Shown one piece after another: positions 35,779 to 44,650 of a stretch of DNA of 53,589 nt. Source of the DNA: Bacteroidia bacterium (GTDB lineage: Bacteria; Bacteroidota; Bacteroidia; B-17B0; Aurantibacillaceae); assembly GCA_021740825.1 (NCBI GenBank), contig JAIOZA010000021.1:1-53589 (forward strand). The letters are read 5' to 3'. Numbering within the stretch: position 1 is the first letter of the stretch; every line of letters starts with the position of its first letter. Below the pieces are notes generated by a model, which was given only the letters and a program-made list of their open reading frames with translations, was not told where the DNA came from and did no database searches. The position numbers and the translations under genes are program-made.

Positions 35779-37413
35779 ATGGGTTTTATTTTTAACAATT
35801 TATTTCGTAGAAAGTCAGTTTCAGCAATTACCGATGACGGAGGACATAGTGCAGGTTTACACCGCGTATTAACCGTTAGAGACTTAACTTTTTTTGGAAT
35901 TGCCGCCATTATTGGAGCAGGCAGTTTTAGTAGTATTGGTTCTGCTTGTTTTTCTGGTGGACCGGCAGTGGTGTTTTTGTTTATCATTTGTGCTGTTGCT
36001 TGTGGCTTTACTGCTATGTGCTATGCCGATTTTGCTACAAGAGTTCCAGCGTCTGGTAGCGCCTATACTTACGCTTATGTTTCTTTTGGCGAATTGGCCG
36101 CTTGGATTATAGGTTGGGCTTTATTAATGGAATATTCTATCGGTAATATTTATGTTGCATTTTCTTGGAGTGGATATTTTGTTAACTTAATTGAAAGTGT
36201 AGGATTGCATATCCCAGCGTGGTTAACCAACAATTATTCTGATGCTCATCAGGCATTTAATAATGGCTTAACAAGTAAATTAAGTAATGCATGGATTACC
36301 GCACCCATTATTGCTGGTGTAAGGTTTATTATTGACTTGCCAGCTATTATGATTAATATTTTAGTAACCTGGCTAGTATACGTTGGTACAAAAGAATCTC
36401 GAAACGTAAGCAATGTTATGGTTATTGTTAAGTTAGCAATTATTTTTTTGGTAATCATTGTTGGAGCTTCTTATGTTGATATTGATAATTGGACGCCTTT
36501 CATGCCAAATCAATTTAGTGGTGTGATGGCTGGCGTATCAGGTGTGTTTTTTGCATATATTGGTTTTGATGCCGTTTCTACTTTAGCAGAAGAAAGTAAA
36601 AACCCTCAGCGTGATTTGCCTCGTGGTATGATTTATTCATTAATTATCTGCACTGTTGTTTTTATAATATTGGCATTAGTATTAACTGGGATGGTTTCTT
36701 ATACTACTTTAAATGTATCCGATCCATTAGCAGAAGTATTTGCATTAAAAGGTATTAAGTGGATGCTGTTTATTGTATCTATTGCCGCAGTTGTAGCTAT
36801 GACGAGTGTAATATTAGTTTTTCAAATGGGGCAGCCCCGTATTTGGATGGCAATGAGCAGAGACGGTTTGTTGCCAAAGAAATTTGCGGAGATACATCCT
36901 AAATATAAAACTCCTGGTTTCTCAACCATCATTACAGGTTTAGTAGTTGGAATTCCTATCTTTTTTGTAACACCAAAATTTGTTCTCGATTTTACAAGTA
37001 TAGGTACTTTGTTTGCTTTTGTGCTAGTGTGCGCTGGTGTTTTAATTTTGCCACGCAATATGGATGCCAAAGAAAAGGGGAAATTTAAAATGCCTTATGT
37101 AAATTCAAAATATATTGTTCCTTCAATTACAATAGTATCATTGATTGTTATTTTTTATAATCACGCTAGCATGATTTTAAATGAAGATGGTTCTTGTAAT
37201 TTTCCTATGATTGTATTTTATCTCGTTTGGATAACAATAGCAATTTTTTCTTACATCAAAAATTTTTCATTAATCCCAGTTTTAGGGTTATTATCTTGTT
37301 GCTATCTATTAACTGGTATGGGTTGGACTAACTGGATCATGTTTAGCGTTTGGTTAGTTATTGGATTGGTCGTTTACTTTTTATATGGCTATAAAAAAAG
37401 TAAGTTAGCTTAG
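35779..37413 (+). CDS. APC-family amino acid permease
   Basis: A 544-residue transporter with about 12-13 helices. Helix 1 has the broken-helix motif GIAAIIGAGSFSSIGSA, followed by GGPAVVFLFIICAVACGFTAMCYADFATRVPASGSAYTY in the usual helix 2-3 arrangement (sequence given in two parts for the family: FATRVPASGSAY is the best conserved). VFFAYIGFDAVSTLAEE marks helix 6. It fits the cationic amino acid transporter (YfnA/CAT) group. The substrate cannot be read from the sequence. Separate from the preceding operon by 31 bp with its own promoter-like box. Confidence 0.9.
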   Translation: MGFIFNNLFRRKSVSAITDDGGHSAGLHRVLTVRDLTFFGIAAIIGAGSFSSIGSACFSGGPAVVFLFIICAVACGFTAMCYADFATRVPASGSAYTYAYVSFGELAAWIIGWALLMEYSIGNIYVAFSWSGYFVNLIESVGLHIPAWLTNNYSDAHQAFNNGLTSKLSNAWITAPIIAGVRFIIDLPAIMINILVTWLVYVGTKESRNVSNVMVIVKLAIIFLVIIVGASYVDIDNWTPFMPNQFSGVMAGVSGVFFAYIGFDAVSTLAEESKNPQRDLPRGMIYSLIICTVVFIILALVLTGMVSYTTLNVSDPLAEVFALKGIKWMLFIVSIAAVVAMTSVILVFQMGQPRIWMAMSRDGLLPKKFAEIHPKYKTPGFSTIITGLVVGIPIFFVTPKFVLDFTSIGTLFAFVLVCAGVLILPRNMDAKEKGKFKMPYVNSKYIVPSITIVSLIVIFYNHASMILNEDGSCNFPMIVFYLVWITIAIFSYIKNFSLIPVLGLLSCCYLLTGMGWTNWIMFSVWLVIGLVVYFLYGYKKSKLA

Positions 37414-37467
37414 CTTTGTTTTTTAACAGTTTCAATTTCATGCATTCTGCAACTCAATAAAATAAGC

Positions 37468-37475
37468 TAAATTTG
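37468..37475 (+). promoter_or_regulatory. -7 promoter box of the DHH phosphoesterase gene
   Basis: TAAATTTG, a perfect TAnnTTTG match, ends 17 nt before the ATG at 37493. A weak TCTG is near the -33 position. Confidence 0.4.
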
Positions 37476-37492
37476 TTTTTCAAAATAAAAAC

Positions 37493-38512
37493 ATGCAAAA
37501 AGACTCATTCCCAAAATTTAAGGCATTACTAAAAAAATCAAACCATATTGTTATTGTTACGCATTATAATCCAGATGGAGATGCTATGGGGTCTTCCTTA
37601 GCATTGTATAATTATCTTATTAAAGTCGGCAAAAATGTAACTGTAGTTACTCCAAATGATTATCCTACTTTTTTACAATGGCTGCCTGGCAATAAAAAAG
37701 TCCTTCAGTTCAGTAAAGATTTAAAAAAGGTTGCAGACGTTGTTGCTAAAAGTGATTTAATTTTTACGCTTGATTTTAATAACTACTCTCGATTAGAAGG
37801 TTTAGGAGAACTGCTTAAAGATTCAAAAGCAAAAAAAATAATTATAGATCATCATCAGCAACCCGATAATTATGCAACATTAATGTATCATGATGTAAAC
37901 GCTTGCTCAACTTGCGAATTAGTTTATGAATTTATTTGTGGTTTAGGAGGTAAAAAACAAATTGATAAAGATATTGCAGCTTGCCTATACACTGGTATTA
38001 TGACTGACACTGGATCGTTTCGTTTTGATAGCGTAACTGCAACTACTCATACTATACTTGCAAATTTATTATCTACTGGAATAAAACCAAGCGCAATTCA
38101 TTCTTCTGTTTATGATACTTATAGCGAAAGTCGTGTAAAACTACTAGGATATTGTCTGACAGAAAAAATGGTAGTACTGTCCGACTTTCAAGCGGCATAC
38201 ATAGCTTTAACAGAAGCGGAATTAAAACGATTTAATAATCAAAAAGGGGATACTGAAGGAATTGTAAATTATCCTTTCTCAATTAAAGGCATTACTTTTT
38301 GCGCATTTTTTGCTGAGAGCGAAGGTAAAATAAAAATTTCTTTCCGAAGTAAAGGGAAATTTGATGTCAATCAATTTGCCCGCAAACACTTTAATGGTGG
38401 CGGACATATTAATGCAGCGGGCGGTCGAGGAAATAATTACGATTTGCAAAAAACAGTAGAAAGCTTTTTAGATTTATTACCCGTTTATAAAACAGAAATT
38501 CTAAAAAAATAG
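37493..38512 (+). CDS. nrnA: DHH/DHHA1 phosphoesterase (NrnA-type oligoribonuclease / pAp or c-di-AMP-linked phosphatase)
   Basis: A 339-residue enzyme. The DHH domain holds the manganese ligands H24, D28 and D30 (THYNPDGDAMGSS), the LDFNNYSR aspartate and D119-H120-H121 (IIIDHHQQP), with TGIMTDTGSFRFD following. The C-terminal DHHA1 domain carries GGGHINAAGG. The family degrades short RNA oligonucleotides and 3'-phosphoadenosine 5'-phosphate, and some members cleave pApA. The N-terminal regulatory domains of GdpP are absent. Gene stands alone with 213 bp before the next gene. Confidence 0.92.
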   Translation: MQKDSFPKFKALLKKSNHIVIVTHYNPDGDAMGSSLALYNYLIKVGKNVTVVTPNDYPTFLQWLPGNKKVLQFSKDLKKVADVVAKSDLIFTLDFNNYSRLEGLGELLKDSKAKKIIIDHHQQPDNYATLMYHDVNACSTCELVYEFICGLGGKKQIDKDIAACLYTGIMTDTGSFRFDSVTATTHTILANLLSTGIKPSAIHSSVYDTYSESRVKLLGYCLTEKMVVLSDFQAAYIALTEAELKRFNNQKGDTEGIVNYPFSIKGITFCAFFAESEGKIKISFRSKGKFDVNQFARKHFNGGGHINAAGGRGNNYDLQKTVESFLDLLPVYKTEILKK

Positions 38513-38590
38513 GGTCAATTTGCATTTTGAGGTAGTTTTATCATAATGAATAGTGTTGCCATTTTACTTTATTCTAAAAGCATTGTAAAT

Positions 38591-38600
38591 CGTTGCAACG
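38591..38600. promoter_or_regulatory. Perfect 10-bp palindrome in intergenic DNA
   Basis: CGTTGCAACG reads the same on both strands. It lies between nrnA and the PUR-protein gene, 126 bp before the latter's ATG, in otherwise AT-rich DNA. It could be an operator for a dimeric regulator, but no second copy was seen. Confidence 0.2.
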
Positions 38601-38725
38601 CATTTTCTGCAATAGGTTCTATTTAGCGGGTTTAATATGATATTTATCAACTAATTTTCAACACTATGGCTAGTTTAAACAAAAAATGTAAATATTTGTT
38701 ACGTACTTAATTAAACTAAAAGCAT

Positions 38726-39094
38726 ATGTCTGACGAAATAGAAAGAACAGAAAGAGAAGATTTATTTTCGAAAGCTGTAAAAGCAGGAAAACGCACGTAT
38801 TTTTTCGACGTGAAATCTACAAGAGGGAATGATTACTACTTAACTATTACTGAAAGTAAAAAGCGTTTTGGATCAGATGGTAAGTTTACATACGAAAAAC
38901 ATAAGATTTTTTTGTATAAAGAAGACTTCGAGAAATTCATGGAAGGATTAAATGAATCCATTGAGGTTATTAAAGAAAACGCCCCTCCTATTGTTGAAAG
39001 AGAATCTTATTTTGATAGGGATGCTAGTTATTCTGATAAAGAATCATCCTCTACTACTAATGATACAGTAAACTTTGATGATTTAGGAAAGTAA
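38726..39094 (+). CDS. PUR-family DNA/RNA-binding protein (DUF3276)
   Basis: A 122-residue protein of a family found throughout Bacteroidota and spirochaetes. The first 85 residues (EDLFSKAVKAGKRTYFFDVK, YYLTITESKKRF, YEKHKIFLYKEDFEKF) make a PUR repeat fold of four strands and a helix that binds single-stranded nucleic acid and dimerises; Borrelia BpuR and structural Bacteroides homologues belong here. The last 35 residues are acidic and low complexity, probably disordered. It is monocistronic. Targets are unknown; a post-transcriptional or nucleoid role is likely. Confidence 0.88.
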   Translation: MSDEIERTEREDLFSKAVKAGKRTYFFDVKSTRGNDYYLTITESKKRFGSDGKFTYEKHKIFLYKEDFEKFMEGLNESIEVIKENAPPIVERESYFDRDASYSDKESSSTTNDTVNFDDLGK

Positions 39095-39289
39095 GCGCTT
39101 TCTAAAAATCAAAAACTTACATTATTTAGCATTATTTACTGCATGACTCGTTTATGGTAATAGCTAAAAAATCTTCAATCAAAAAAACAGAAATAGGAGT
39201 TGAAACATTTGATGTATATAAGTCTGTTTTATCCTATTTCGGGCATTTTCCCAAACATTACTATTTCAAATAATATAAAATAATCTCTT

Positions 39290-39841
39290 TTGGAAAATAT
39301 TCAGCTAATTAGTAAACGAAGTTCTGTTTTGATTAAAGATGGAGTATTTAGTTTGGTAATTTTACCAACAGATGATAAGAAAAAAACTAACCTATTATTT
39401 TTGTGGCTTTTAGCATGGACAATAAGTGGCGTTATTGTCATAGGTAATTATTTTACAATTACGCAAGATAAAGCAAAATTGTTACTTATTATTTGGATAG
39501 CATTTTGGGCTTACTTTGAGTTTAAAATAGTTAGAGTTTTTATGTGGAAACGCTTTGGTAAAGAAAAACTTTGGATAAAAAATGGACTTTTATTATATAA
39601 AGAAGATATTAATGGACGGGGCAAAACAAAAGAGTTTGATTTGAATTTAATCTCAAATCTTGAATTGATTACCTTAACGAATGGAAGTATTGCCGATACA
39701 TTTAGTCAAACATTTTGGGTAAAAGGAGGAGAACGTATTCAGTTTACATGCCAATCTAAAGTTATAAAATTTGGTATGCAGCTTGCTGATGATGAAGCAA
39801 AAAAAATAATTAGCGCATTAAATAAGCAGTTAAAAAAATAA
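39290..39841 (+). CDS. Small membrane protein, possibly with a PH-like domain
   Basis: A 183-residue protein I do not recognise. It has two membrane segments at about residues 38-56 and 64-82 (LLFLWLLAWTISGVIVIG; LLLIIWIAFWAYFEFKI) and then a basic cytoplasmic domain with alternating strands (KLWIKNGLLLYKEDI, FDLNLISNLELI, WVKGGERIQFTC) ending in an amphipathic helix, an order seen in bacterial PH-like domain proteins. The start is TTG at 39290; there is no ATG before the first helix. It ends 4 bp from the convergent S4-domain gene. Confidence 0.6.
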   Translation: MENIQLISKRSSVLIKDGVFSLVILPTDDKKKTNLLFLWLLAWTISGVIVIGNYFTITQDKAKLLLIIWIAFWAYFEFKIVRVFMWKRFGKEKLWIKNGLLLYKEDINGRGKTKEFDLNLISNLELITLTNGSIADTFSQTFWVKGGERIQFTCQSKVIKFGMQLADDEAKKIISALNKQLKK

Positions 39842-39845
39842 TAAA

Positions 39846-40232
39846 TCAATCTCGATTTGTAAAGCCAGTCATGTCTCTTCGGTCTTTTTTGGTAGGACGG
39901 CCAGAACCTCGATCACGCTGCATGTTCGGCATAAAAAACACAGAATCCATTTGAGCTATTTTTTCAACAGGAGGAGAATGATCAATGTAATTTTCTTTAG
40001 CAATGTCGTAACTTTGGCGTTTATCAATTAAGCCTGAGACCTCAATTATTTTTTTTACTCCCTGCGGAAAAGATAACGTATAACGTTCTCCAACTTTAAC
40101 TATGTGCGAGGCTTTTACTAATTCATCACTTAGTTTTACTTTGTTGCTTTTTATGGCATCGCTGGCTAGCGACCGAGACTTATACATCCTAATTGCCCAC
40201 AAATAACTATCTAGCCTAATGTTTTTGTCCAT
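39846..40232 (-). CDS. S4-domain RNA-binding protein (Hsp15-like)
   Basis: A 128-residue protein. The N-terminal half is an S4 domain: IRLDSYLWAIRMYKSRSLA, SDAIKSNKVKLSDELVKAS, and VKVGERYTLSF. The tail is basic and rich in Arg/Lys (QRDRGSGRPTKKDRRD). E. coli Hsp15 (HslR) has the same architecture and size; it binds free 50S subunits carrying a nascent chain. The assignment to that function is by similarity only. The gene stands alone behind a terminator at 40299-40330. Confidence 0.88.
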   Translation of the reverse strand: MDKNIRLDSYLWAIRMYKSRSLASDAIKSNKVKLSDELVKASHIVKVGERYTLSFPQGVKKIIEVSGLIDKRQSYDIAKENYIDHSPPVEKIAQMDSVFFMPNMQRDRGSGRPTKKDRRDMTGFTNRD

Positions 40233-40298
40233 TGTATTTTGTAAGATAAAGATAATAAATGTTTTGTCTTCTGCGAAAGCTCAATAAAATCTGAAAAC

Positions 40299-40330
40299 AA
40301 AAAACCCTCGCTTATTAAACGAGGGTTTTT
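40299..40330 (-). terminator. Rho-independent terminator after the anti-sigma/protease gene
   Basis: A perfect 11-bp stem, AAAAACCCTCG and CGAGGGTTTTT, encloses the 9-base loop CTTATTAAA. Runs of A and T at both sides make it able to stop transcription from either direction. It starts 18 bp after the stop of the protease gene on the minus strand. Confidence 0.85.
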
Positions 40331-40347
40331 AATGTTCTGCCAAAAAA

Positions 40348-41439
40348 TTACTTTTTGTATACCATCACGTTAAATACAAATGGTTGAATTCTTTTGATTT
40401 GTTCACTACGCTTTAAACCTCGTAAATTTGATTTTTTGGTTACCAATGTTAACTCTCTTTTTAAAGTATCGTTTTCTAGTTTATCAATTGTTTGCTTAAT
40501 GAAATTTGATTTAATAGCAAAACCAGTCCCTTCCGAAGAACTTTGTTTACCGCGAATCACACCAATAATATTTCCTTGCTCATCCATTAATGGCCCACCA
40601 CTATTTCCAGGGTTTACCGGAATAGAAATTTGGTACATAGTAGTATCGTTATTAAATCCTGTCATCGCACTTAAAGCGCCTTCACCATAAACGGCATCTC
40701 TACGAGGATACCCTAAAGTAAAAATCTTATCTCCTATTTCCGATGCGTTATCTTTAAAAGAAAATGGAAAAGATATATTTTGAATAGCATCAATATGATC
40801 TATTTTATAAATAGCGATATCTAATGATGGCTCGCTTGCAACTAATTTGGCAGGCTCCCTATCTAATGAATTATTTGTAATAAAGACAGAATCTGCATTT
40901 TTTACCATGTGATAGCTGGTAATAAAATATCCTCTATTATTTAATGCAAATCCAGTCCCTTCAATATTAGCGGGCGCATACTTTTTTATACGCTTGCTAG
41001 TTGCTCCGGTAATTCCTTCAATAATTGCATCTTGTGAATATTTCAATTCAGTAACATCACGTTTTAAATCAGTAATATCGTTACTTTGTTGTTTTAACAA
41101 ATAACCACCGGTACTTAAAATGGTTACTGTGCCGATAACGGCAATTATAGCTACAGAAGCAGCAACAGCAAATGTTTTACCGTGTTTTTTGATGAAATTT
41201 TCTTCTTTAAGAGAAATAATTTTAGCATCACTACCAAATTCCTGCTTATGAATAGTAGATAAAATTTGTTTTAAATGTGTGCGTTGTTCTTGCTGATTAA
41301 CAGCTTCAATGAGGGTTTTATGTTTTTCAAAAGAACTCAAAAATTCTAAATCCGTTTTTAATCGATTTTCAAAATCTATTCTTTCTTCGGAAGATAATTC
41401 CCCAAAAATGTAGTTGTCAAATAAATCTGTTACTCTCAT
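40348..41439 (-). CDS. Membrane protein: anti-sigma-like N-terminus fused to trypsin-like serine protease
   Basis: A 363-residue protein with an unusual order. Residues 1-60 (LFDNYIFGELSSEERIDFEN, then RLKTDLEFLSSFEKHK) match the cytoplasmic N-terminus of RskA/ECF anti-sigma factors. One membrane helix is at about 89-113, then a short coiled coil (120-137). Residues 157-320 form a trypsin/DegP-type protease with H177 (ITSYHMV), D207 (EPSLDIAIY) and S280 (PGNSGGPL). No PDZ domain is seen; the 45-residue tail is basic. It follows the sigma factor gene by 23 bp. The likely reading is a sigma regulator whose periplasmic domain is itself a protease or a protease-derived sensor. Confidence 0.8.
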   Translation of the reverse strand: MRVTDLFDNYIFGELSSEERIDFENRLKTDLEFLSSFEKHKTLIEAVNQQEQRTHLKQILSTIHKQEFGSDAKIISLKEENFIKKHGKTFAVAASVAIIAVIGTVTILSTGGYLLKQQSNDITDLKRDVTELKYSQDAIIEGITGATSKRIKKYAPANIEGTGFALNNRGYFITSYHMVKNADSVFITNNSLDREPAKLVASEPSLDIAIYKIDHIDAIQNISFPFSFKDNASEIGDKIFTLGYPRRDAVYGEGALSAMTGFNNDTTMYQISIPVNPGNSGGPLMDEQGNIIGVIRGKQSSSEGTGFAIKSNFIKQTIDKLENDTLKRELTLVTKKSNLRGLKRSEQIKRIQPFVFNVMVYKK

Positions 41440-41462
41440 GTCTCTCTCAATTAATGTTCTCT

Positions 41463-42023
41463 TTACTTGTCTTCAAAAAAATAACGTTTTAAACGTTGTA
41501 AACATTTATACTTTTGTGTTTTAGCGTTATCTGAATTGGTGTATCCAAATTTATCAGATATTTCATCCATGCTTAATTTATAAACATAAAAATCTTTCAA
41601 AATTGTTTTGCAAGGTTCGCCGAGGCTTTCCATACATACATTCATTTTCTCAATATCCGATTCTTTCTTAAGATGCTCGGTTATTTCATCTGTTACATCT
41701 ACTACTTCTCCTTCTTCATCCTCCTTAAAACGAGTTAGATGACCATTTCCTCTTAATTGCTTTAACCAAAGGCGCTTTGCAATCGAAAAGATAAAAGTTT
41801 GCAGTTGACAAGTTAATTGAAATGTTGGTTTTTGAACCGTTTCATATAACACGATGATTGTTTCTTGATAAATATCTTCAGCAGCATCACTATTACCACT
41901 ATTGTTTACAACATATTTAAGAACGATATTATAGTACTTTTTATATAAAGTGCGTAACACAGCATCATTGTTATGCTTGAGTCCTTCAATAAATTCAAGG
42001 TCTGTGTATGCTACTTTTGACAT
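41463..42023 (-). CDS. ECF-type RNA polymerase sigma factor
   Basis: A 186-residue sigma-70 family protein. Region 2 covers LYKKYYNIVLKYVVNNSGNSDAAEDIYQETII (written here across two helices; the DAAEDIYQE part is the diagnostic section), with FIFSIAKRLWLKQLR recognising the -10-like element. Region 4 is LGEPCKTILKDFYVYKLSMDEISDKFGY followed by the recognition helix with KTQKYKCLQRLKR. An acidic linker with EDEEGEVVDVTDE joins them. It is transcribed with the anti-sigma/protease gene 23 bp downstream. Targets are unknown. Confidence 0.9.
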   Translation of the reverse strand: MSKVAYTDLEFIEGLKHNNDAVLRTLYKKYYNIVLKYVVNNSGNSDAAEDIYQETIIVLYETVQKPTFQLTCQLQTFIFSIAKRLWLKQLRGNGHLTRFKEDEEGEVVDVTDEITEHLKKESDIEKMNVCMESLGEPCKTILKDFYVYKLSMDEISDKFGYTNSDNAKTQKYKCLQRLKRYFFEDK

Positions 42024-42124
42024 AAAGTCACTGTTAGTATTAATACTTAATAAAGCTAAAGGTAACCCAAAAACATTAGCTTTTGCTGTTAATAATTTGA
42101 TTTTTAATGGAATAGAACCTGAAA

Positions 42125-43414
42125 TTAGGCATTCATTAATGCTTCAATTTCATCTGCTTCTAAAGGTATATTTTTCATTAAATCGTCATTTCCACTTGAA
42201 GTAATGATAATGTTATTTTCTAATCGAATACCTAAATTTTCTTCAGGGATGTAAATGCCAGGTTCAACTGTAAAGGCCATTCCTGCTTGCATCGGTTCGG
42301 CAAAAAAACCAACATCATGCACATCTAATCCTATAAAGTGAGAAGTGCCATGCATGAAATATTTTTTATAAGCTGGCCATGCTGGATTTTGATTTTTTAC
42401 ATCCTCTGATTTTATTAAACCTAACTGTAATAATTCTTGCGTCATTAAATCGCCAACAGCAAGGTTATATTTTTCAAACGTATTTCCAATTTTAAGCATG
42501 TTGGTTGCGCCTTTCATAACTCTTAACACAGCATCGTATACTTCGCGTTGGCGTTTTGAAAATTTCCCATTTACAGGAATGGCACGCGTCATATCGCTCG
42601 CGTAGTTAGCATATTCAGCAGCTACATCTAATAAAATAACATCGCCGTCTTTACAAGGTTTATTATTTTCTACATAATGTAAAACACATGCATTTCCGCC
42701 GCTCGCAATAATTGGTCCATAGGCAAAACCTCGACTTCTGTTACGAACAAATTCATGTATTAACTCCGCTTCAATTTCATATTCCATAACGCCCGGCTTT
42801 GTAAAACTCAGTAAACGGCGAAAACCTTTTTCGGTAATATCACAAGCTTGTTGCATTAAGTCAATTTCAATAGGATGTTTGATAGAACGCGTGCGATGCA
42901 TAATGGGAGCTGAACGCTCAATGCGGTGCAATGGATATTGTTTTTTTATTTTTTTATTAAAACGCATTTCAGCAGTCTCCATATCAATATAACGACGAGT
43001 ATGTTCGTTACTATTTAAATAAAAGTTCTCTGCCTGAAATGCAAATGTTTTAAATGTTTTTTCAAATTCGTGGTGCCAGTAAATATGTTCTATACCACTC
43101 ACCTCAGTAGCTTGGGCTTTGGTTAATTTAGCTCCTTCCCAAATAGCAATTAATTCACTTGTTTCTTTTATAAATAGAACTTCTTTATGTTTTCCATCTT
43201 TTACATCCGGAAAAATCATCAAAATTGTATCTTCCTGGTCTACTCCTGTTAAATAAAACAAATCACTATTCTGAACAAAACCTAGCGCTCCATCAGCATT
43301 TGTAGGTAAAATATCATTGCTAACAAATAATGCCAATGAATTTGGTTTTAAATGTTTGGAATAGTTTTTTCGGTTGTCGATAAACAAATCTTTTTTTATG
43401 GCTGAATACTTCAT
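42125..43414 (-). CDS. pepP: Xaa-Pro aminopeptidase (aminopeptidase P, M24B)
   Basis: A 429-residue metallopeptidase that removes an N-terminal residue before proline. The N-terminal 170 residues are the non-catalytic AMP_N domain (FVSNDILPTNADGALGFVQNSD). The pita-bread catalytic domain provides the metal ligands: D in LLDVAAEY, D in YASDMTRA, H in HGTSHFIGLDVHD, E in FTVEPGIYI and E in IRLENNIII. All are present. The size is close to E. coli PepP (441). It stands alone; 101 bp separate its stop from the sigma gene start. Confidence 0.95.
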   Translation of the reverse strand: MKYSAIKKDLFIDNRKNYSKHLKPNSLALFVSNDILPTNADGALGFVQNSDLFYLTGVDQEDTILMIFPDVKDGKHKEVLFIKETSELIAIWEGAKLTKAQATEVSGIEHIYWHHEFEKTFKTFAFQAENFYLNSNEHTRRYIDMETAEMRFNKKIKKQYPLHRIERSAPIMHRTRSIKHPIEIDLMQQACDITEKGFRRLLSFTKPGVMEYEIEAELIHEFVRNRSRGFAYGPIIASGGNACVLHYVENNKPCKDGDVILLDVAAEYANYASDMTRAIPVNGKFSKRQREVYDAVLRVMKGATNMLKIGNTFEKYNLAVGDLMTQELLQLGLIKSEDVKNQNPAWPAYKKYFMHGTSHFIGLDVHDVGFFAEPMQAGMAFTVEPGIYIPEENLGIRLENNIIITSSGNDDLMKNIPLEADEIEALMNA

Positions 43415-43479
43415 AGTAATATGATTTTTTTTAGGAATACTAAGGTAGATGTTTTTATGATTATTAGCTAAATGAAATA

Positions 43480-43512
43480 AAAAATAGCGAGGTTTTATAC
43501 CGCGCTATTTTT
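43480..43512 (-). terminator. Rho-independent terminator after the EEP-family gene
   Basis: AAAAATAGCG and CGCTATTTTT pair perfectly over 10 bp, with an inner GGT/ACC pair around TTTAT. It begins 23 bp after the stop of the minus-strand EEP gene and before pepP. The A and T tracts make it potentially bidirectional. Confidence 0.85.
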
Positions 43513-43535
43513 GTAATCCTATTTATAAATAATAA

Positions 43536-44549
43536 TTAATCTAATGATATATAAATTGATAAATGGTCGCTGTAACCATTATAATATTTTTCTCCACTAT
43601 AAGTGCGATTTGGTTTTTCTTCGCCGGTTTTAGGATTTTTATATAAAACAAAATCTTTGCGTAAAATGTGCGCATTTTTTGGATCAAATTTATACCCTTT
43701 TTTTGCTCCTATAAATGATTGAGAAACAATAATCTGATCTAACACTCTCCATTCTTTGTCGTAATAATGTGTGCCCTGCTTAGCCGCATCTAATGTTTGA
43801 TAAGCGTTATACAAATCTCCCTTATCTTTTGGTTTATCACTAGCTTTTAATGTATTTAAAATACTAGAATTATCAGGATGGTCGTTAAAATCACCCATAA
43901 CAATTACCTTTGCTTTTGCATCTTTTTTTTGCAATTCATTTATTTTATTGCGCACTTGTTCGGCAGCAAAAATACGACGAGGCTCAGATTCCTTTTCCCC
44001 TTCTCGCCTACTTGGCCAATGATTTACAAATACATAAATAACGTCACCATTGGTTGCTTTTAAGGTTGCAAATAGAACATTTCTTGTTTTATAAGCACCT
44101 AATGTCGAATTTGTGGCATTTATTTCTTTAAAATCGACTAAAGTAAAAACAGATTTGTCATATAATAAACCAACATCTATGCTGCGTTCATCTGGACTAT
44201 CAGTTGAAAGTACGCCATATGCTTTTGTTTTAAATTGAGATTTTGAAACAAGCTCCTCTAACACCTCTTTATTTTCAATTTCAACTAAACCAACTAATGC
44301 GGGTAAGCCTTCTCCTGCTACTGTTGAATCTAATACTTGAGCAATCTTAGTTAGTTTATTCATAAAACGAGTTTCATCCCATTTTAATGGAGATTCTGGT
44401 AAAAACTCTTCATCTTTTTTATTTGGATCATCCTTTGTGTCAAAAAAATTCTCGCAATTATAAAACGCGACAGTAATAGAACTTTTAGATTGGGCAAAAG
44501 TTGTTGTTATGCTTAATAATAAGATAACAGAAGAAATGAATTTACACAT
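43536..44549 (-). CDS. Secreted endonuclease/exonuclease/phosphatase family protein
   Basis: A 337-residue exported protein: signal peptide MCKFISSVILLLSITTTFAQ, then an EEP fold with FYNCENFFD (Asn and Glu of the metal site nearby), GLVEIENKEVL (metal-binding Glu), FVNHWPSRR, VIVMGDFNDHPDN (catalytic Asp/Asn) and the final YSDHLSIYI (catalytic Asp-His). It may degrade extracellular DNA or dephosphorylate released nucleotides or lipids. The frame extends two codons to a TTG at 44555, but that lies inside a perfect -7 box, so the ATG at 44549 is used. It is divergent from the haem-binding gene. Confidence 0.9.
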   Translation of the reverse strand: MCKFISSVILLLSITTTFAQSKSSITVAFYNCENFFDTKDDPNKKDEEFLPESPLKWDETRFMNKLTKIAQVLDSTVAGEGLPALVGLVEIENKEVLEELVSKSQFKTKAYGVLSTDSPDERSIDVGLLYDKSVFTLVDFKEINATNSTLGAYKTRNVLFATLKATNGDVIYVFVNHWPSRREGEKESEPRRIFAAEQVRNKINELQKKDAKAKVIVMGDFNDHPDNSSILNTLKASDKPKDKGDLYNAYQTLDAAKQGTHYYDKEWRVLDQIIVSQSFIGAKKGYKFDPKNAHILRKDFVLYKNPKTGEEKPNRTYSGEKYYNGYSDHLSIYISLD

Positions 44550-44552
44550 AAG

Positions 44553-44560
44553 CAAATGTA
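44553..44560 (-). promoter_or_regulatory. -7 promoter box of the EEP-family gene
   Basis: On the minus strand TACATTTG, a perfect TAnnTTTG match, ends only 3 nt before the ATG at 44549. The predicted transcript would start at or next to the start codon. Confidence 0.5.
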
Positions 44561-44650
44561 GCTAAAAATTATATCTATAGGTTAAAGATATCATTTCAAA
44601 AATTAAAGCATATTTACATATTGTTATTATTTCTTAAAATTTAAAACATC

